A stretch of 64,000 nucleotides of DNA, taken from contig JAVYIG010005376.1 in the NCBI GenBank assembly GCA_035222895.1, forward strand, positions 62,001-126,000. Reading direction: 5' to 3'. The first letter of the stretch is position 1; every line of letters begins with the position of its first letter. The stretch comes from Strongylocentrotus droebachiensis. Lineage: Eukaryota > Echinodermata > Echinoidea > Camarodonta > Strongylocentrotidae. The translations under genes were made by a program, and so were the position numbers. The notes beneath the pieces are model-generated. The model saw only the letters and a list, made by a program, of their open reading frames with translations, was not told where the DNA came from and made no database searches. Of this stretch, positions 21,801 through 32,545 are shown one piece after another.

Positions 21801-24800
21801 AATTTATTATATTTTAGTTTCCGTATCATGATTACACCTTTCCCTACTTCTACGCTAATTGTCCAGGGCCCATATTTTTACAACCTTATTTAATAGTCTA
21901 TTTGACAACTAAAATGCTCTTTGTCAACTAGGCAATAGAACTTTTTATCAAACCTCGCTGAGTTTTAGTTTCTAACAAGGTCCTAGTCTCCTGGGTCATA
22001 GTTGGCAACTAACTGGTCCCCACGTTGAAGAATTCGATAAGAGGTCTCATCCCGATATCTAATGCGCTTTGACATCCTTGATTTGTCTTTAAATATATAT
22101 ATCTTATATATACATATATATGTAGGTTAATGTGTGGGGGTTGCGTCTATGTGTGTGTATTCTACAGAACGGTGTTATCATTTACCTGACACTGGAGCTT
22201 GACTGGTAGGTCCCTAAAATTCAAGAGAAACCAATTACAGATATTTAATTTACTTCATCAAAATTCGACAGTCCTATAAAATCATAAAGATACACATAGC
22301 ATTACTGGATAACAATAACATCATGTAGTTGGACGTTAAGGAATTATTTACAAAATATAATTTATTTTGGACGATGTTGTCTTGAATAATTATGTCCATT
22401 ATACTTTGTATAACATCGTTACTCTATTCGGATGAGAAAGATAAAACGAGGATGAGAAGTTTGGAACCTTGATAACTCACGCTTGTTGTCCCGATTGGTT
22501 CATCTTCAAAAGCTGTGAATGGTATAAAATGAGATCAACAGAGTTAAAATGAGAATAAATAATCATATTTCTGTTTTCGTATCATTATTACACCTTTCTC
22601 TTTTCAAGGCTATTTACCGGGGCCGATATTCATGTGAGGGAGTGCGAGTGTTGAATCCACATTCCTTCCTTTCTTCCAAGGTATGCTCTACCCAAGAGCA
22701 CAGAATCACTTTATCTAGTTCGCAACTCAAATCCCTCCTAGATTGGCAATAGCTAGCAAGGCTCTTAGGAAAGTTTTATGAATATATATTTAGTTGGCAA
22801 CTCAACATAAAAGATTTCCAGCGCTGCACAAAGATTTACTATTGAGACTAATGTACTTAATGTTTCAATATAAATATATATATATATATATTTCAATTAA
22901 TACCTTCAATAAATTGCCCCATGTTAAAGAATTCGATGAGAAGTCTCATCATGAAATTTGAAATGCACTTTGACATGCTTGATTTGACTTTGATTATAAA
23001 TATATATGTAGGCTAATATGTGGGGAGTGCGTCTCTGTTCGTGTATTCTACAGAAGGACGTAATCAGTTACCTGACACTGGAGCTTGACTGGTAGGTCCC
23101 TGAAATTCAAGAGAAACCAATAACAGATATTTCTTATACAGTCCTAAAATCGTAAAGATACACAAATCATTAATGGATATCAATGAAATTATGTAACTTC
23201 ATGTTACGAATTATTAACGAAATATCATTTCTCTTGGACGATGATTGCACGAATAATATGTGCATTATACTCTGCGTAATATCGTCACAATATTTGGATG
23301 ACAAAGATAAAAAGATAAGAAAATGAGTAACTCACGATAGTTGCTTCAGTTGTTTCAGCTGCTGTGAATGGGATCAAATGAGAAAAATTATAATATTTCA
23401 GTTTCTGTACCATTTCTCTTTTCTCTTTTTTAGGCTATTGACCAGGGCTGATATTCATGGAAGAGAGAGTGCGTGTGTGTTGTTACATGCGTCTGTGTGC
23501 GTGAATTCTACAAAAAGATGAAATCATTTTACCTGACACTGGAGCTTGACTGGTAGGTCCCTAAAATTCAAAAGAAACCAATAACAGATATTGCATTAAC
23601 TTCATCAAATTTATACAGTCCTAAATTCGTAAAGATACACATAGCATTATTGGATATCAATAAAATCATGTAATTTGGTGTTTTCGAATTATTTACAAAA
23701 TGCAATTTCTTTTGGACCTTGAACGATGTCATGAATACTATATGTCCATTATGCACTGTATATTAAATGTCATCGCACTATTTGGATGAGAATGATACAA
23801 AGATAAGAAGATTGTTAACTCACGATTGTTGCCTCAGTTGTTTCATCTGCAAAACATGTGAATGGGATGAAATGGAATGAGATACAATGAGACCAAACGT
23901 GATAAAAAATTATCATATTTGAGTTTCCTTATCGTGATAACACCATTCTCTACTTCTATGCTATTGACAAGGGCCCATATTCATACAACCTTACTTAGCC
24001 TAGTTGGCAACTAAAATGCTCTCTGTCAACTAGGCACTACTAAGTTTCAGTTTGCAACAAGGTCCTAGACTCCTGGGTCATTATGCCTCGTTGGCAACTA
24101 ACTGGTCCCCACGTTGAATAATTCGAAAAGAGGCCTTTTTCTAATATCAGATGCACTTTGACATCCTTGATTTGACTTCAATTATGTATATGTCAGTTTA
24201 GATGTGGGGGTGCGCCTGTGTGCGTGTATTCTACAGAACGGTGTTATTATTTACCTGACACTGGAGCTTGACTGGTAGGTCCCTAAAATTCAAGAGAAAC
24301 CAATTACAGATATTTAATGTACTTCATCAAAATTCGACAGTCCTATAAAATCATAGAGATACACATAGCATTACTGGATAACAATAACATCATGTAGTTG
24401 GACGTTTAGGAATTATTTACAAAATATAATTTATTTTGGACGTTGTTGTCTTGAATAATATGTCCATTATACTTTGTATAACATCGTTACACTATTCGGA
24501 TGAGAAAGATACAATGAGGATGAGAAAGTTTGGAACATTGATAACTCACGCTTGTTGTCCCGGTTGGTTCATCTGCAAAAGCTGTGAATGGTATAAAATG
24601 AGATCAAAAGAGTTAAAATGAGAATAAATAATCATATTTCTGTTTTCGTATCATTATTACACCTTTCTCTTTTCAAGGCTATTTACCGGGGCCGATATTC
24701 ATGTGAGGGAGTGCGAGTGTTGAATCCACATTCCTTCCTTTCTTCCAAGGTATGCTCTACCCAAGAGCACAGAATCACTTTATCTAGTTCGCAACTCAAA

Positions 24801-27800
24801 TCCCTCCTAGATTGGCAATAGCTAGCAAGGCTCTTAGGAAAGTTTTATGAACATATATTTAGTTGGCAACTCAACATAAAAGATTTCCAGCGCTGCACAA
24901 AGATTTACTTTTGAGACTAATGTACTTAATGTTTCAATATAAATATATATATATATATATTTCAATGAATATCTTCAATACAAGGCCCCGTTGTTTTTAT
25001 CAAGGTAAATGATCTATAAACTATTTGCCTCCCTTGACATGACTATAACAATGCATATTCGGGTTTATAAATAGGGGTGTGCGTGGGTGTATGTATTGTT
25101 TGAGCGTGTGTGTATGTTTGTTTGTGTGTGTGCGTGTTTCTACAGAAGGACGCAATAATTTACCTGACACTGGAGCTTGACTGGTAAGTCCCTACAATTC
25201 AAGAGAAAGCAATTACAGATATTTCATTTACTTCATCAAATTTCTACAGTCCCATAATCATACACATATCATTAATTGGTTATCACTCGATTATGTAGTT
25301 TGATGTCTACGAAGCATTCTCGATGGAGCAGGTTATGTACTGATGCTATCGCTAATTATTCTTCTTTCTTTCACTTCGTTGTTTAATATTATATGTAAAC
25401 AAATATAATTTCTCTTGGACGATGATGTCATGAATAATTATTATGTGCATTATGCAATCCATTATGTCGTTGCCCTATTTGGATGAGAATAAAACATTTA
25501 GGATAAGAATGGTGGTTAACCATTGATAACTTACGCTTGTTATCTCAGTTATTCCATCCCAAATACCTGTGAATGCGATGATATGGGATAAAATGAGATC
25601 AAATTATATAAAAATTATCATATTTCAGTTTCCATACCATGATTACATATTTCTCTATTTCTGGGTTATTTGTGGGTATATGGCGGACGGGTCTAGGCAC
25701 ACACATTCCCCCATGCATTGACGCCCATGCTCCCTGATTTCTTCGATGTACATTCTATTATGTTGACAATATATACCTGTTATTCTCCATTTAACCACTT
25801 CTTTCTCTCTGCACCTCCCCTCCCCCTCTCTTGCTCTCTATTTGTATTTCTCTCTCTCTCTCTCTCTCTCTATTTTTATTTCAATCTCTCTCTCTCACTA
25901 TCTCTCCCCCTCTCTCTCTCTCTCTCTCTATTTTCCTCTCTCTATTCGTTCCTCTTTCTCTCTCTGTTATTAACTTCAAGCAAAGCATGTATCACGTTGT
26001 CGCAGATATAATAAAGATATGTAGTAAAGATATGTTTCCCTGTATGTACACGTATCATTCAGACAATGCAATCATACCCTCTCCAACATTTCTTTTTGTG
26101 TGGCTATTTTCTTCTTCGTTCTGTATACCCCTTACCTCTCTTTTGTTACTGTAAGTACTGGTTTCCTTAGAAATACATCACTGACATGATGCAATAATAG
26201 TCTCTAATGGGTTTGCCCAAAAGCTTTAATATTTTACTTAGCCATCTTTTATGCCTACTTACATTCATAATCAACGTAGATGTAGGAAATATCTCCCTGG
26301 CACTCTAGAGTAGTACGACCATTGCAAGTGATGACACATAGATTGCGAGTGTCGCAATCATAAGCCCACAGTGCCGAATAGACACCATCACACTGAATCG
26401 CCAGGGAAGGGTGATAATCATCGCAAGAAGGAACCCTCACACAAAGTCCTTCGGTGATTTCGATCGTATATCCTGTGGGACACGACGTCGTGATGCTTGA
26501 AGAATGTCCTTGACACTGTGCTTCTACAAGAAAACAAAAATGCACATGTATTTTGTTAATAAAATGTATTCTGTTAAAAAATAAGTTGAACAAATGTAAC
26601 AATTATCTTCTGAGGGACAAACAAAATGCATTGATATTCAGTTTAGCATTTAGGTAGAAGTTAGGTATTAGGCTATTATAAAATAATGACCGTGGAGCAA
26701 CAATGACGGGACGATGACCTGACATTTACTCATGCGTCAGTCAGTAATAGCCCGGGCTACATTTTGTCAAAAAATACAGATTCATTTGCCATCTTTTAAT
26801 TTGAGTTAGGTTTATGGTAAGGGTTAGGAGAAAGGTGAGGCTAATGAATGCCTTGGCGACAATTGCTCCAGGCTCCATCTGTCAAAAACATATACACTGT
26901 TGGTCATAATGGTGGAATATTTATTTTTACCCCAATTTATGGAATGATTTGACAATGATTTATTCCTAATAGATCTAGAGAATAGTATACATTCTCAGAT
27001 TTTATTGAATAATAATTTATGAGTGTTTGTTTTTCGTGACTGCATAAGCATGTGTATACTACTCTGCTAATCAACTAGGGGACCTACGTCCTTAAGTCAT
27101 AACTAACAGTAATGAGGATTATGCCTCACAAAAGGGCACTAATATAGCTGATCGACATGGTTTTTAATCTATGACCAACAGTGTATATATGGTTTGTTTT
27201 AGTGAAAATCATCTCGCAGCCCGAAGGCTGAATTGTGTGACTTGAAAAAAATTGATTAACACATTAAAATATAATAAATACATGTGAAATCAAACATTAC
27301 ATGATATAAATTCAAAATTCGTTCAAGTTCATAGATAGATATATAAATATGAACATGCAATAATATTTCCTCTCTGATATTCATTGATTTTTCACAGACC
27401 GTGTTTGTTTGTAACCAGACCGGCTTTTGAAATAGTTGCAATATAATTTTTATTATACAAATATTGTGTCTTTCATGACATAATTGTTTTCCCCCTTAAA
27501 ACAATTAAAATTATATATGCAATGCAGCAGTATCGAGGAAACAGACTATGATTAATGTACACAACTATTGTGTCTTTCATGACATAAAAGAGTCTTTCTT
27601 TTCCAATTAAAATAGCAAAATTATATGAGCATTTCAGTAGTATACAGGACAGAGATTATAAATGAATGTACCCAACTCTTATCATACCTTTATTTCTGTG
27701 CTAATTCTGGCAAGAACCAATTATAATACCGTAACTTCTCTTCATTAGTAGTACTAGTATTGATGAGTGTAATCATCTATATTTATTATCAATCATTAAT

Positions 27801-29720
27801 AATCTATATTGTAGTACGACAAAAGAAAATACATTTCCCAAATTGCCTTTGCTGTAAAAATGATTAATTGTTGTCAGGCGATTATTTGCACGATTTGGGC
27901 TGTTCCATGGTTATATTGAGCAAGCTAATGAAAAGCTTTTTTTTAGTTCATTTGTTTGGCAAAATTTCAGAAAATAAATTTTCCAAGAAAGTTAAGAAAA
28001 ATAAAGTTGCTGATTCGTGTAAGTATACTACGTAACCAGCCGGTTGAATCCAAACTATATTTCAAGGTTGAAGAGTGTAAGTGAATAAATGGTTGAGATC
28101 TTAATTACAAATAACTGTGAAATTATGGGACCTGGTTATCTGTGCTAAATGACTTCGATGATAGTCATATAGCTCCGTTTAGTCTCGTTTTAGAACACCC
28201 CCTATCGTCAGAGTCCAGCAGGCTATAAACATAATAGCCTATGGACTTTTACCAAAAAAACGTAAAAAATTAATATTTTGTTTAAACGAAAAGCACATCC
28301 ACCCCGACGTACGTTGACACTAGCTCTTTCATTGGAACCCTCATGTCCCATTGACTTTTGAAAGTTCACCCACCGTAATTTGATCAAAATAGGTCGCAAG
28401 CTCGGCATTGCATATATAACGCATGTGTAACAAGTCGAACTTTGGACGCAATTCACCATGCGATTGTAAGATTATAGGTCAAGCACACGAAGGATAAGAA
28501 GCATGAATTAGCATAGATCAGTTCTGCTTGGTTCATTATGTCCACTTCAGCCAACCCCCACCGTAATTTTTCCATTTAGTATAGGCAAACATTTTGCCGA
28601 GGTAAGCAAAAACATGAATATTCATGACACACCATGGACTATTCGAGAATTAACAGAGGGGTGCAATTGTGCACCACATCAAACTCCCCTACTTTCAGTC
28701 AAGTATTGCATTGTATTATGTAGTTTGGTAGGTTTATTTTACTAACTGTTTAATTATAAGATATCAATGATAGTTTAAAGATATGGAAAAAGTTCTTGTA
28801 TTTTATATTTAGCAAAGCAATCTCACATACAAAATCACTATCAAGTGTCGTCTGATCCGCCGATTGCCGTCTGCTATATACGTCCTATAGACGGCGAACT
28901 AGCTACGTTTGTGCTGGCGAAAATGAGACAGCCGGAGCAATATGAATGGTCATGATTGTGTGGATGATAGTGGAGGGGATATCTACTCGGTTAGGAGTCA
29001 TAATAGGGATCAATTAGTTTGATAGTTGATTCCACTCCAAAAATGATAATAAAATCCACTCCAAACAGTTGTTTGGTTTACTCTTTTGAGTGTCGATTCC
29101 GTTATTATTTTGAGCATGGATATCCACTAAAAAAAAAAGGATCCCTATTAAATATGGGTCCTGACAGAGTGGATATCTACTCCTGTACCCATGGTGTATT
29201 TAGAAAGTTCGTTTAGCAAGAACAAAAAGGTTTTCAAATTTCCAATTTTCTATTTTTAATTGTCAATTGTCGATTTTCATCTTCAATTTCTATATCGCTT
29301 TGACAAAATTGACTTTGTCTTTCTCTATTGCATAATGCATAGCAATAAACAGGTTTGTTTTATAGCTCGATCGCAGGTAGATCGCAACGACGCCGAGATC
29401 CAGACAATGATCTGCGCTCACGATCTTGGTGATCACTAATACCTCGGCCAAGGGTTCAGCGAACTGACATCAGATAATGAGGACACCGATTACTTGTCAA
29501 CTTACATGAACTACATAGTATCAACTTGAAGTGAGATTTTTTACTTGCACTTTTATATGCATCTGGGCAATCGACAAGCACAAGTATGATAATACGCCAA
29601 CGGCGGTCTGTACTTAACCGGAAGAAGAAGAAAAAGAAGTAAGCATGATACAGAGGCCTTGAATCTCTCTCTCTCTCTCTTTCTCTCTCACTCTCTCTCT
29701 CTCTCTCCCTCCCTCCCTTC

Positions 29721-29752
<32 letters not shown>

Positions 29753-32431
29753 CTCTCTCTCTTTTTTTTTCCGATATGATAAAACATGCATATTTTAACG
29801 GGGCTTCAAGAAATATTCTGCTGTTCCTATATTAGCCGCACTAAATTAATTAGTCATCAGTATTATTCCCAATCGATGTTTCAAAGTTTGCTCTTCCCCC
29901 CCCCCACCCCTTCTCTCTCTCTCCCTCTCTATCTCTCTATATATCCCTCTCTTTTTCTGTACCCTCTATACCCACTCGTTTCAAGGTCTAGAAATTTATC
30001 TTCGTTTTCATTTCCAATACACTTGTACAAAAAACGAGAACACCGTGCTCCGACTCAATGAATTTCCCCATATTTTTGTGTATCTGTATATTATACCCAA
30101 TTAATTGAGCGCACACAACAACAATGCTATAGTAACTTTCTGATGGGGTCACCCAAAAACCCAAATAAATATTTATGAAATGAAATTACAGGCAAACCAT
30201 CACGCCATCACATTTTGGTAACACTGTGCTCCTATAGGAGCATGAAATTAGGATCGATAAGATTAAATGAAAGTGAGGAGGACTCAGTACATATACACTG
30301 TTTCACATTAGGTTGGAATATTTTGTCTAACTTATTTTCATTTAAGCCCCACTGTCCTACTTGTAGCTACTTGCTCCCTCTATATAGAAAACTTCCCCAA
30401 TCGCTGCCTGTTGGTCCCCCATGATCCTCTTTTTCTTATGTTAGTTGAGAGCTGAGTTAATGAGATAGCCACCTGTCCGTGACCTCGCTGCAGTGGCGTA
30501 CGCAGGATTTTTTCAAGGGGAGGGTTTTCAAATCGGGCCCAAAATTTCGCAACGACTCAGCCAGCCGCTGAATAAGCGGGGGGGGGGGGGGGGGGGGGGG
30601 GTAAGAAATGACACTTTTTTTTTTTTGGTCTCGAAATTTGAAAATTTGACATTTTGTCCAAATCAAAAGGGAGGGGTTTTCCAAAATAAAATACGAAAAA
30701 CATACACATAAAAACTCGAGGGGGGGGGGGGGGTTAACCCCAAAACCACCCCCCTGCGTACGCGCCTGCCTCGCTGTGTGGTCTAATCCCTTCTGGCCCA
30801 GTAGTCTTGACGGTCTTTAAATGAATAACGATTAGATCATCCTTATTCTGACAATCATTTCATGAAAAGAGGTAAGAAAAATACATTCCAACTTCATGGG
30901 CATCCGTGTAGTTCCCTGACGTATTTGATGACAATCATTATTTTGTCTAGAGCTCCAGAGCTAGAGGATTTACTTTTAATGATTATTCTGATATATAAAA
31001 TGATATGAAGTACATCCAATCAAATGATAGGTTGTAAACATTTATGTGGCTAGGTATATGTTTATCTTAACTGGACTGAACTGTCTTTAGACACGGTTAA
31101 TGACTTATGATTGATTCTATTCCCGTTTAAAAAAAATTATGAAAATGGATCCATCCTGATAATTATATTTGAAATTAATCCATTTTTTGTTGTTGGTCGT
31201 TTAAAATTCATCCTGAAGTCTAATTTATCATTTTCCTTATTGTAAATATCTTATTATCTTTACATAACCTGTAAAAGTAGTTTTTAAAAAAAATATGCAA
31301 GTTGCGAGCAACTTGTTCAGTGGACATGCTGCTTACCTATATTCATGTCAACCGGGGTGCCGCAAGAAAATGTTAGTTACATAACAACATTTTATTTAGA
31401 AAACGTTGATTTTGTGAAAAACAAATATCAGAAACGGTTGGAGTATGTAATTTCATAACAACAAAATATTTTAAAGATAATGAAGTGTCTTTCTTCCTCG
31501 CTTACTGACAATATTTTGACAGCAATTAGGCGTCCGAATATATATTATACCTTCAATTTCGAAACTACATTGTTACCACACTCTTTACATTTAGGAACAT
31601 ATTAATAAATAAGGGCAAAGAGAGGCCCGCGTATCATCATATTCGTGTATCAAGGTCATGTGCCGGCATGCGTTATTTTTTCTCCGGCACAGATTGGGGT
31701 TAGGTGCGTGTTGAGCCTATGGGGAAAGTTTAGGGTTAGGGTTAGGGTTAGGGTTAAATCAAGAACTCTATTTTTTTAAAGCCCCAATCTGTGCCGCAGA
31801 AAAAAATGACGTTCCCGGCATATACAGTATCGTTTCTAGTGTGTCGATTACTGTAACTAACTTTTTACCATTTTGAAAATGTCTTCTCCTTTTTTATTCT
31901 TGCTCGTTCGCTAAATTAAGAAACAAATGTGCCCATTATTGTGTATATAGCACTTGACGAGCGCCAGAGTGATGCAAAATAAAAATTTCTGTGAAGAATT
32001 TGGGATTGGGAGAAACTTTTCAATTCTTAAAAGGGTACCGTGATTAACAAAAAGTTGAAATAACGCTGCTCCAGAGAAAACAGCTAGAGAGGATAAGGAA
32101 GAGAAAAAGATTTACAAGCAAGAAGAAAGAGGAGAAAACGTTCATCAACAAGTCATTTTGCACATTGATAATTTTGCAAAAAAACAAATTTTCATGTACC
32201 GTTTAAATGATCACAAAGAGGTAGCATTTGCAAAAATTCGTTAGAGAGAATTCCTAAGCTTGGGTCCAGTGAAAAAAGAAAGAATGTAAGTAAGACGACG
32301 AGCAATTGTCATCAGATCTTCGTTTACCACCGATAAATTCAATATTTCTTACCTATAACAGCTCCAGTCTGGGTTTCTAATAAGCCGTGAATGATAAAGA
32401 TGGTCATGATTGTCTTCCACTTTGAATCCAT
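18549..32431 (-). CDS. Gene C: SUEL-like lectin + expanded linker + PAN protein
   Basis: Proposed exons: 32353-32431 (or the identical 37874-37952), lectin 26263-26523, seven pairs of micro-exons between 25566 and 20490, and PAN 18549-18820. If all are used the coding length is 1,026 nt (341 aa). If the pair member at 23824-23855 uses an internal acceptor it is 1,017 nt (338 aa). Both are multiples of three. The seven pairs repeat a 20-residue Thr/Ser/Pro-rich unit, which should act as an extended, probably O-glycosylated stalk between lectin and PAN domains. Intron 1 would be about 5.8 kb, much longer than in A or B, and contains an intergenic-type block. The first exon may therefore have been captured from a neighbouring, deleted gene unit. 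Exon usage needs transcript data. Confidence 0.6.
19251..20074 (-). mobile_element. Probable retroelement 3' fragment in the last intron of gene C
   Basis: Interrupts a block collinear with A (near 3710) and B (near 11185). One end is a short tandem TTCAATTCAATTCAATT, as in the 3' tails of some non-LTR retrotransposons. No reverse-transcriptase frame is visible, so the class is uncertain. Confidence 0.4.
20490..20517 (-). CDS. Gene C micro-exon 7b (28 nt), joins PAN exon
   Basis: Encodes GTTSQAPVS and the first base of the Asp codon completed by the PAN exon at 18820. TTTCAG acceptor, GTAAAT donor. Confidence 0.65.
20784..20815 (-). CDS. Gene C micro-exon 7a (32 nt)
   Basis: Encodes [16 protein letters not shown] acceptor, GTGAGT donor. 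Confidence 0.65.
20946..21070. repeat. GT-rich microsatellite
   Basis: (GT)n with interspersed GC steps in a gene C intron between micro-exons 7a and 6b. Generates spurious low-complexity frames on both strands. Confidence 0.9.
21118..21145 (-). CDS. Gene C micro-exon 6b (28 nt)
   Basis: Encodes GPTSQAPVS plus one base; TTTTAG acceptor, GTAATT donor. A GT/CA microsatellite lies about 50 nt beyond its donor. Confidence 0.65.
21341..21372 (-). CDS. Gene C micro-exon 6a (32 nt)
   Basis: Encodes [16 protein letters not shown] acceptor, GTGAGT donor. Confidence 0.65.
22186..22213 (-). CDS. Gene C micro-exon 5b (28 nt)
   Basis: Encodes GPTSQAPVS plus one base; duplicated as 24255-24282 at offset 2,069 bp. 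Confidence 0.65.
22481..22512 (-). CDS. Gene C micro-exon 5a (32 nt)
   Basis: Encodes [11 protein letters not shown]. It is part of a local duplication with micro-exon 2a, offset exactly 2,069 bp. Confidence 0.65.
23072..23099 (-). CDS. Gene C micro-exon 4b (28 nt)
   Basis: Encodes GPTSQAPVS plus one base; TTTCAG acceptor, GTAACT donor. Confidence 0.62.
23336..23361 (-). CDS. Gene C micro-exon 4a (26 nt)
   Basis: Six nt shorter than its paralogues but in frame; encodes [16 protein letters not shown] acceptor, GTGAGT donor. Confidence 0.6.
23533..23560 (-). CDS. Gene C micro-exon 3b (28 nt)
   Basis: Encodes GPTSQAPVS plus one base; acceptor TTTTAG and GTAAAA donor. Confidence 0.62.
23824..23855 (-). 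CDS. Gene C micro-exon 3a with mutated acceptor
   Basis: Homologous to the other 32-nt exons, and the donor GTGAGT is intact. The acceptor dinucleotide reads AT instead of AG (plus-strand 23856-23857 is at, not ct). A TTTTGCAG nine nt inside would give a 23-nt exon in the same frame (DETTEATI). Skipping this exon alone would shift the frame. Confidence 0.5.
24255..24282 (-). CDS. Gene C micro-exon 2b (28 nt)
   Basis: Encodes GPTSQAPVS plus one base; acceptor TTTTAG, donor GTAAAT. Confidence 0.65.
24550..24581 (-). CDS. Gene C micro-exon 2a (32 nt)
   Basis: Encodes [11 protein letters not shown], with the first codon split with the preceding G. TTCACAG acceptor, GTGAGT donor. Confidence 0.65.
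25164..25191 (-). CDS. Gene C micro-exon 1b (28 nt)
   Basis: Acceptor TTGTAG, donor GTAAAT; encodes GLTSQAPVS plus one base. Confidence 0.65.
25535..25566 (-). CDS. Gene C micro-exon 1a (32 nt)
   Basis: TTCACAG acceptor, GTAAGT donor; completes the lectin Cys and encodes [10 protein letters not shown]. It resembles the single 32-nt exon of A and B more than the other copies in C do. Confidence 0.65.
25800..25970. repeat. CT-rich microsatellite in gene C intron 2
   Basis: CT repeats at the same intronic position as in genes A and B. Confidence 0.85.
26263..26523 (-). CDS. Gene C exon 2: SUEL-like lectin domain
   Basis: A 261-nt exon with acceptor TTGTAG and donor GTAAGT. It encodes [15 protein letters not shown] through IYVDYE, with the terminal Cys completed by the next exon. 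It shares cysteine positions with genes A and B and carries several substitutions, for example [15 protein letters not shown]. Confidence 0.68.
26890..27188. mobile_element. About 300-bp element with perfect 19-bp inverted ends
   Basis: ATATACACTGTTGGTCATA at 26890-26908 and its exact inverse at 27170-27188. TA at the borders fits a Tc1/mariner-type target. No transposase frame. Confidence 0.6.
27440..28125. repeat. Dispersed intron repeat, copy 1
   Basis: Similar to 33904-34648 and in part 33419-33903; landmarks are the TTTTCCCCCTTAAAACAATT and GCAGTATCGAGGA blocks. Confidence 0.75.
28126..29640. other. Unassigned AT-rich sequence in gene C intron 1
   Basis: Nothing recognisable as a gene. 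GGATATCTACTC occurs twice (about 28978 and 29171) with inverted AATAGGGATC/GATCCCTATT between, which may mark a small element. Confidence 0.3.
29641..30480. repeat. Segmental duplication copy 1, with spacer-like block
   Basis: Corresponds to 35491-36285. The part from about 29770 to 30345 (CT tract, Pu-rich block, AACCCAAATAAATAT) is homologous to the intergenic spacers after genes A and B, although it lies inside the proposed intron 1 of gene C. Confidence 0.65.
30491..30768. mobile_element. 278-bp hAT-type MITE
   Basis: Ends CAGTGGCGTACGCAGG and inverse CCTGCGTACGCGCCTG, flanked by an exact 8-bp duplication CCTCGCTG (30483-30490, 30769-30776). The duplicate copy near 36288 keeps the empty site. 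Internal poly-G runs of about 20. Confidence 0.8.
31671..31823. mobile_element. Inverted-repeat element enclosing telomere-type repeats, copy 1
   Basis: About 40-bp imperfect inverted ends (TGCCGG ... CGGCACAGATTGGGG and inverse) surround four TTAGGG units near 31730-31756. Confidence 0.55.
32353..32431 (-). CDS. Gene C candidate exon 1 (proximal copy): signal peptide
   Basis: Reads [18 protein letters not shown] then ETQTGAVI, donor GTAAG, phase 1, compatible with the lectin exon at 26263-26523. An identical copy lies 5,521 bp to the right. Confidence 0.65.
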
Positions 32432-32545
32432 TGTAATCCTGTTTCTTGTAAATGAAACAACAGCTTTAAAACCAATCCTGAGATGCAGTCGTTTTCTCTA
32501 CCTATGATCCGTAAACTAGTAATTCAGTTAAACTGCATGCCTATA
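32432..32545 (-). promoter_or_regulatory. Conserved upstream block of gene C, proximal copy
   Basis: Shares the CATCTCAGGATTGG and GGATCATAGGTAG segments with the block of gene B and is identical to 37953-38066. Confidence 0.4.

Larger units (their letters stand above)
22140..22910. repeat. Local duplication carrying a micro-exon pair, copy 1
   Basis: Nearly identical to 24209-24980 at a constant 2,069-bp offset; includes micro-exons 5a/5b and an AT repeat near 22872. Confidence 0.8.
24209..24980. repeat. Local duplication carrying a micro-exon pair, copy 2
   Basis: Partner of 22140-22910; includes micro-exons 2a/2b. Similarity also extends to the left (21830-22040 with 23930-24120). Confidence 0.8.

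Noticed and set aside
22549..24821. Identical 67-aa open frames at 22549-22752 and 24618-24821
   Set aside because: Identity comes from the 2,069-bp local duplication; the frames are on the strand opposite to the gene and lie in introns.
31729..31756. Chromosome end or telomere
   Set aside because: Only four TTAGGG units, enclosed by inverted repeats and duplicated with the surrounding segment; the sequence continues on both sides.
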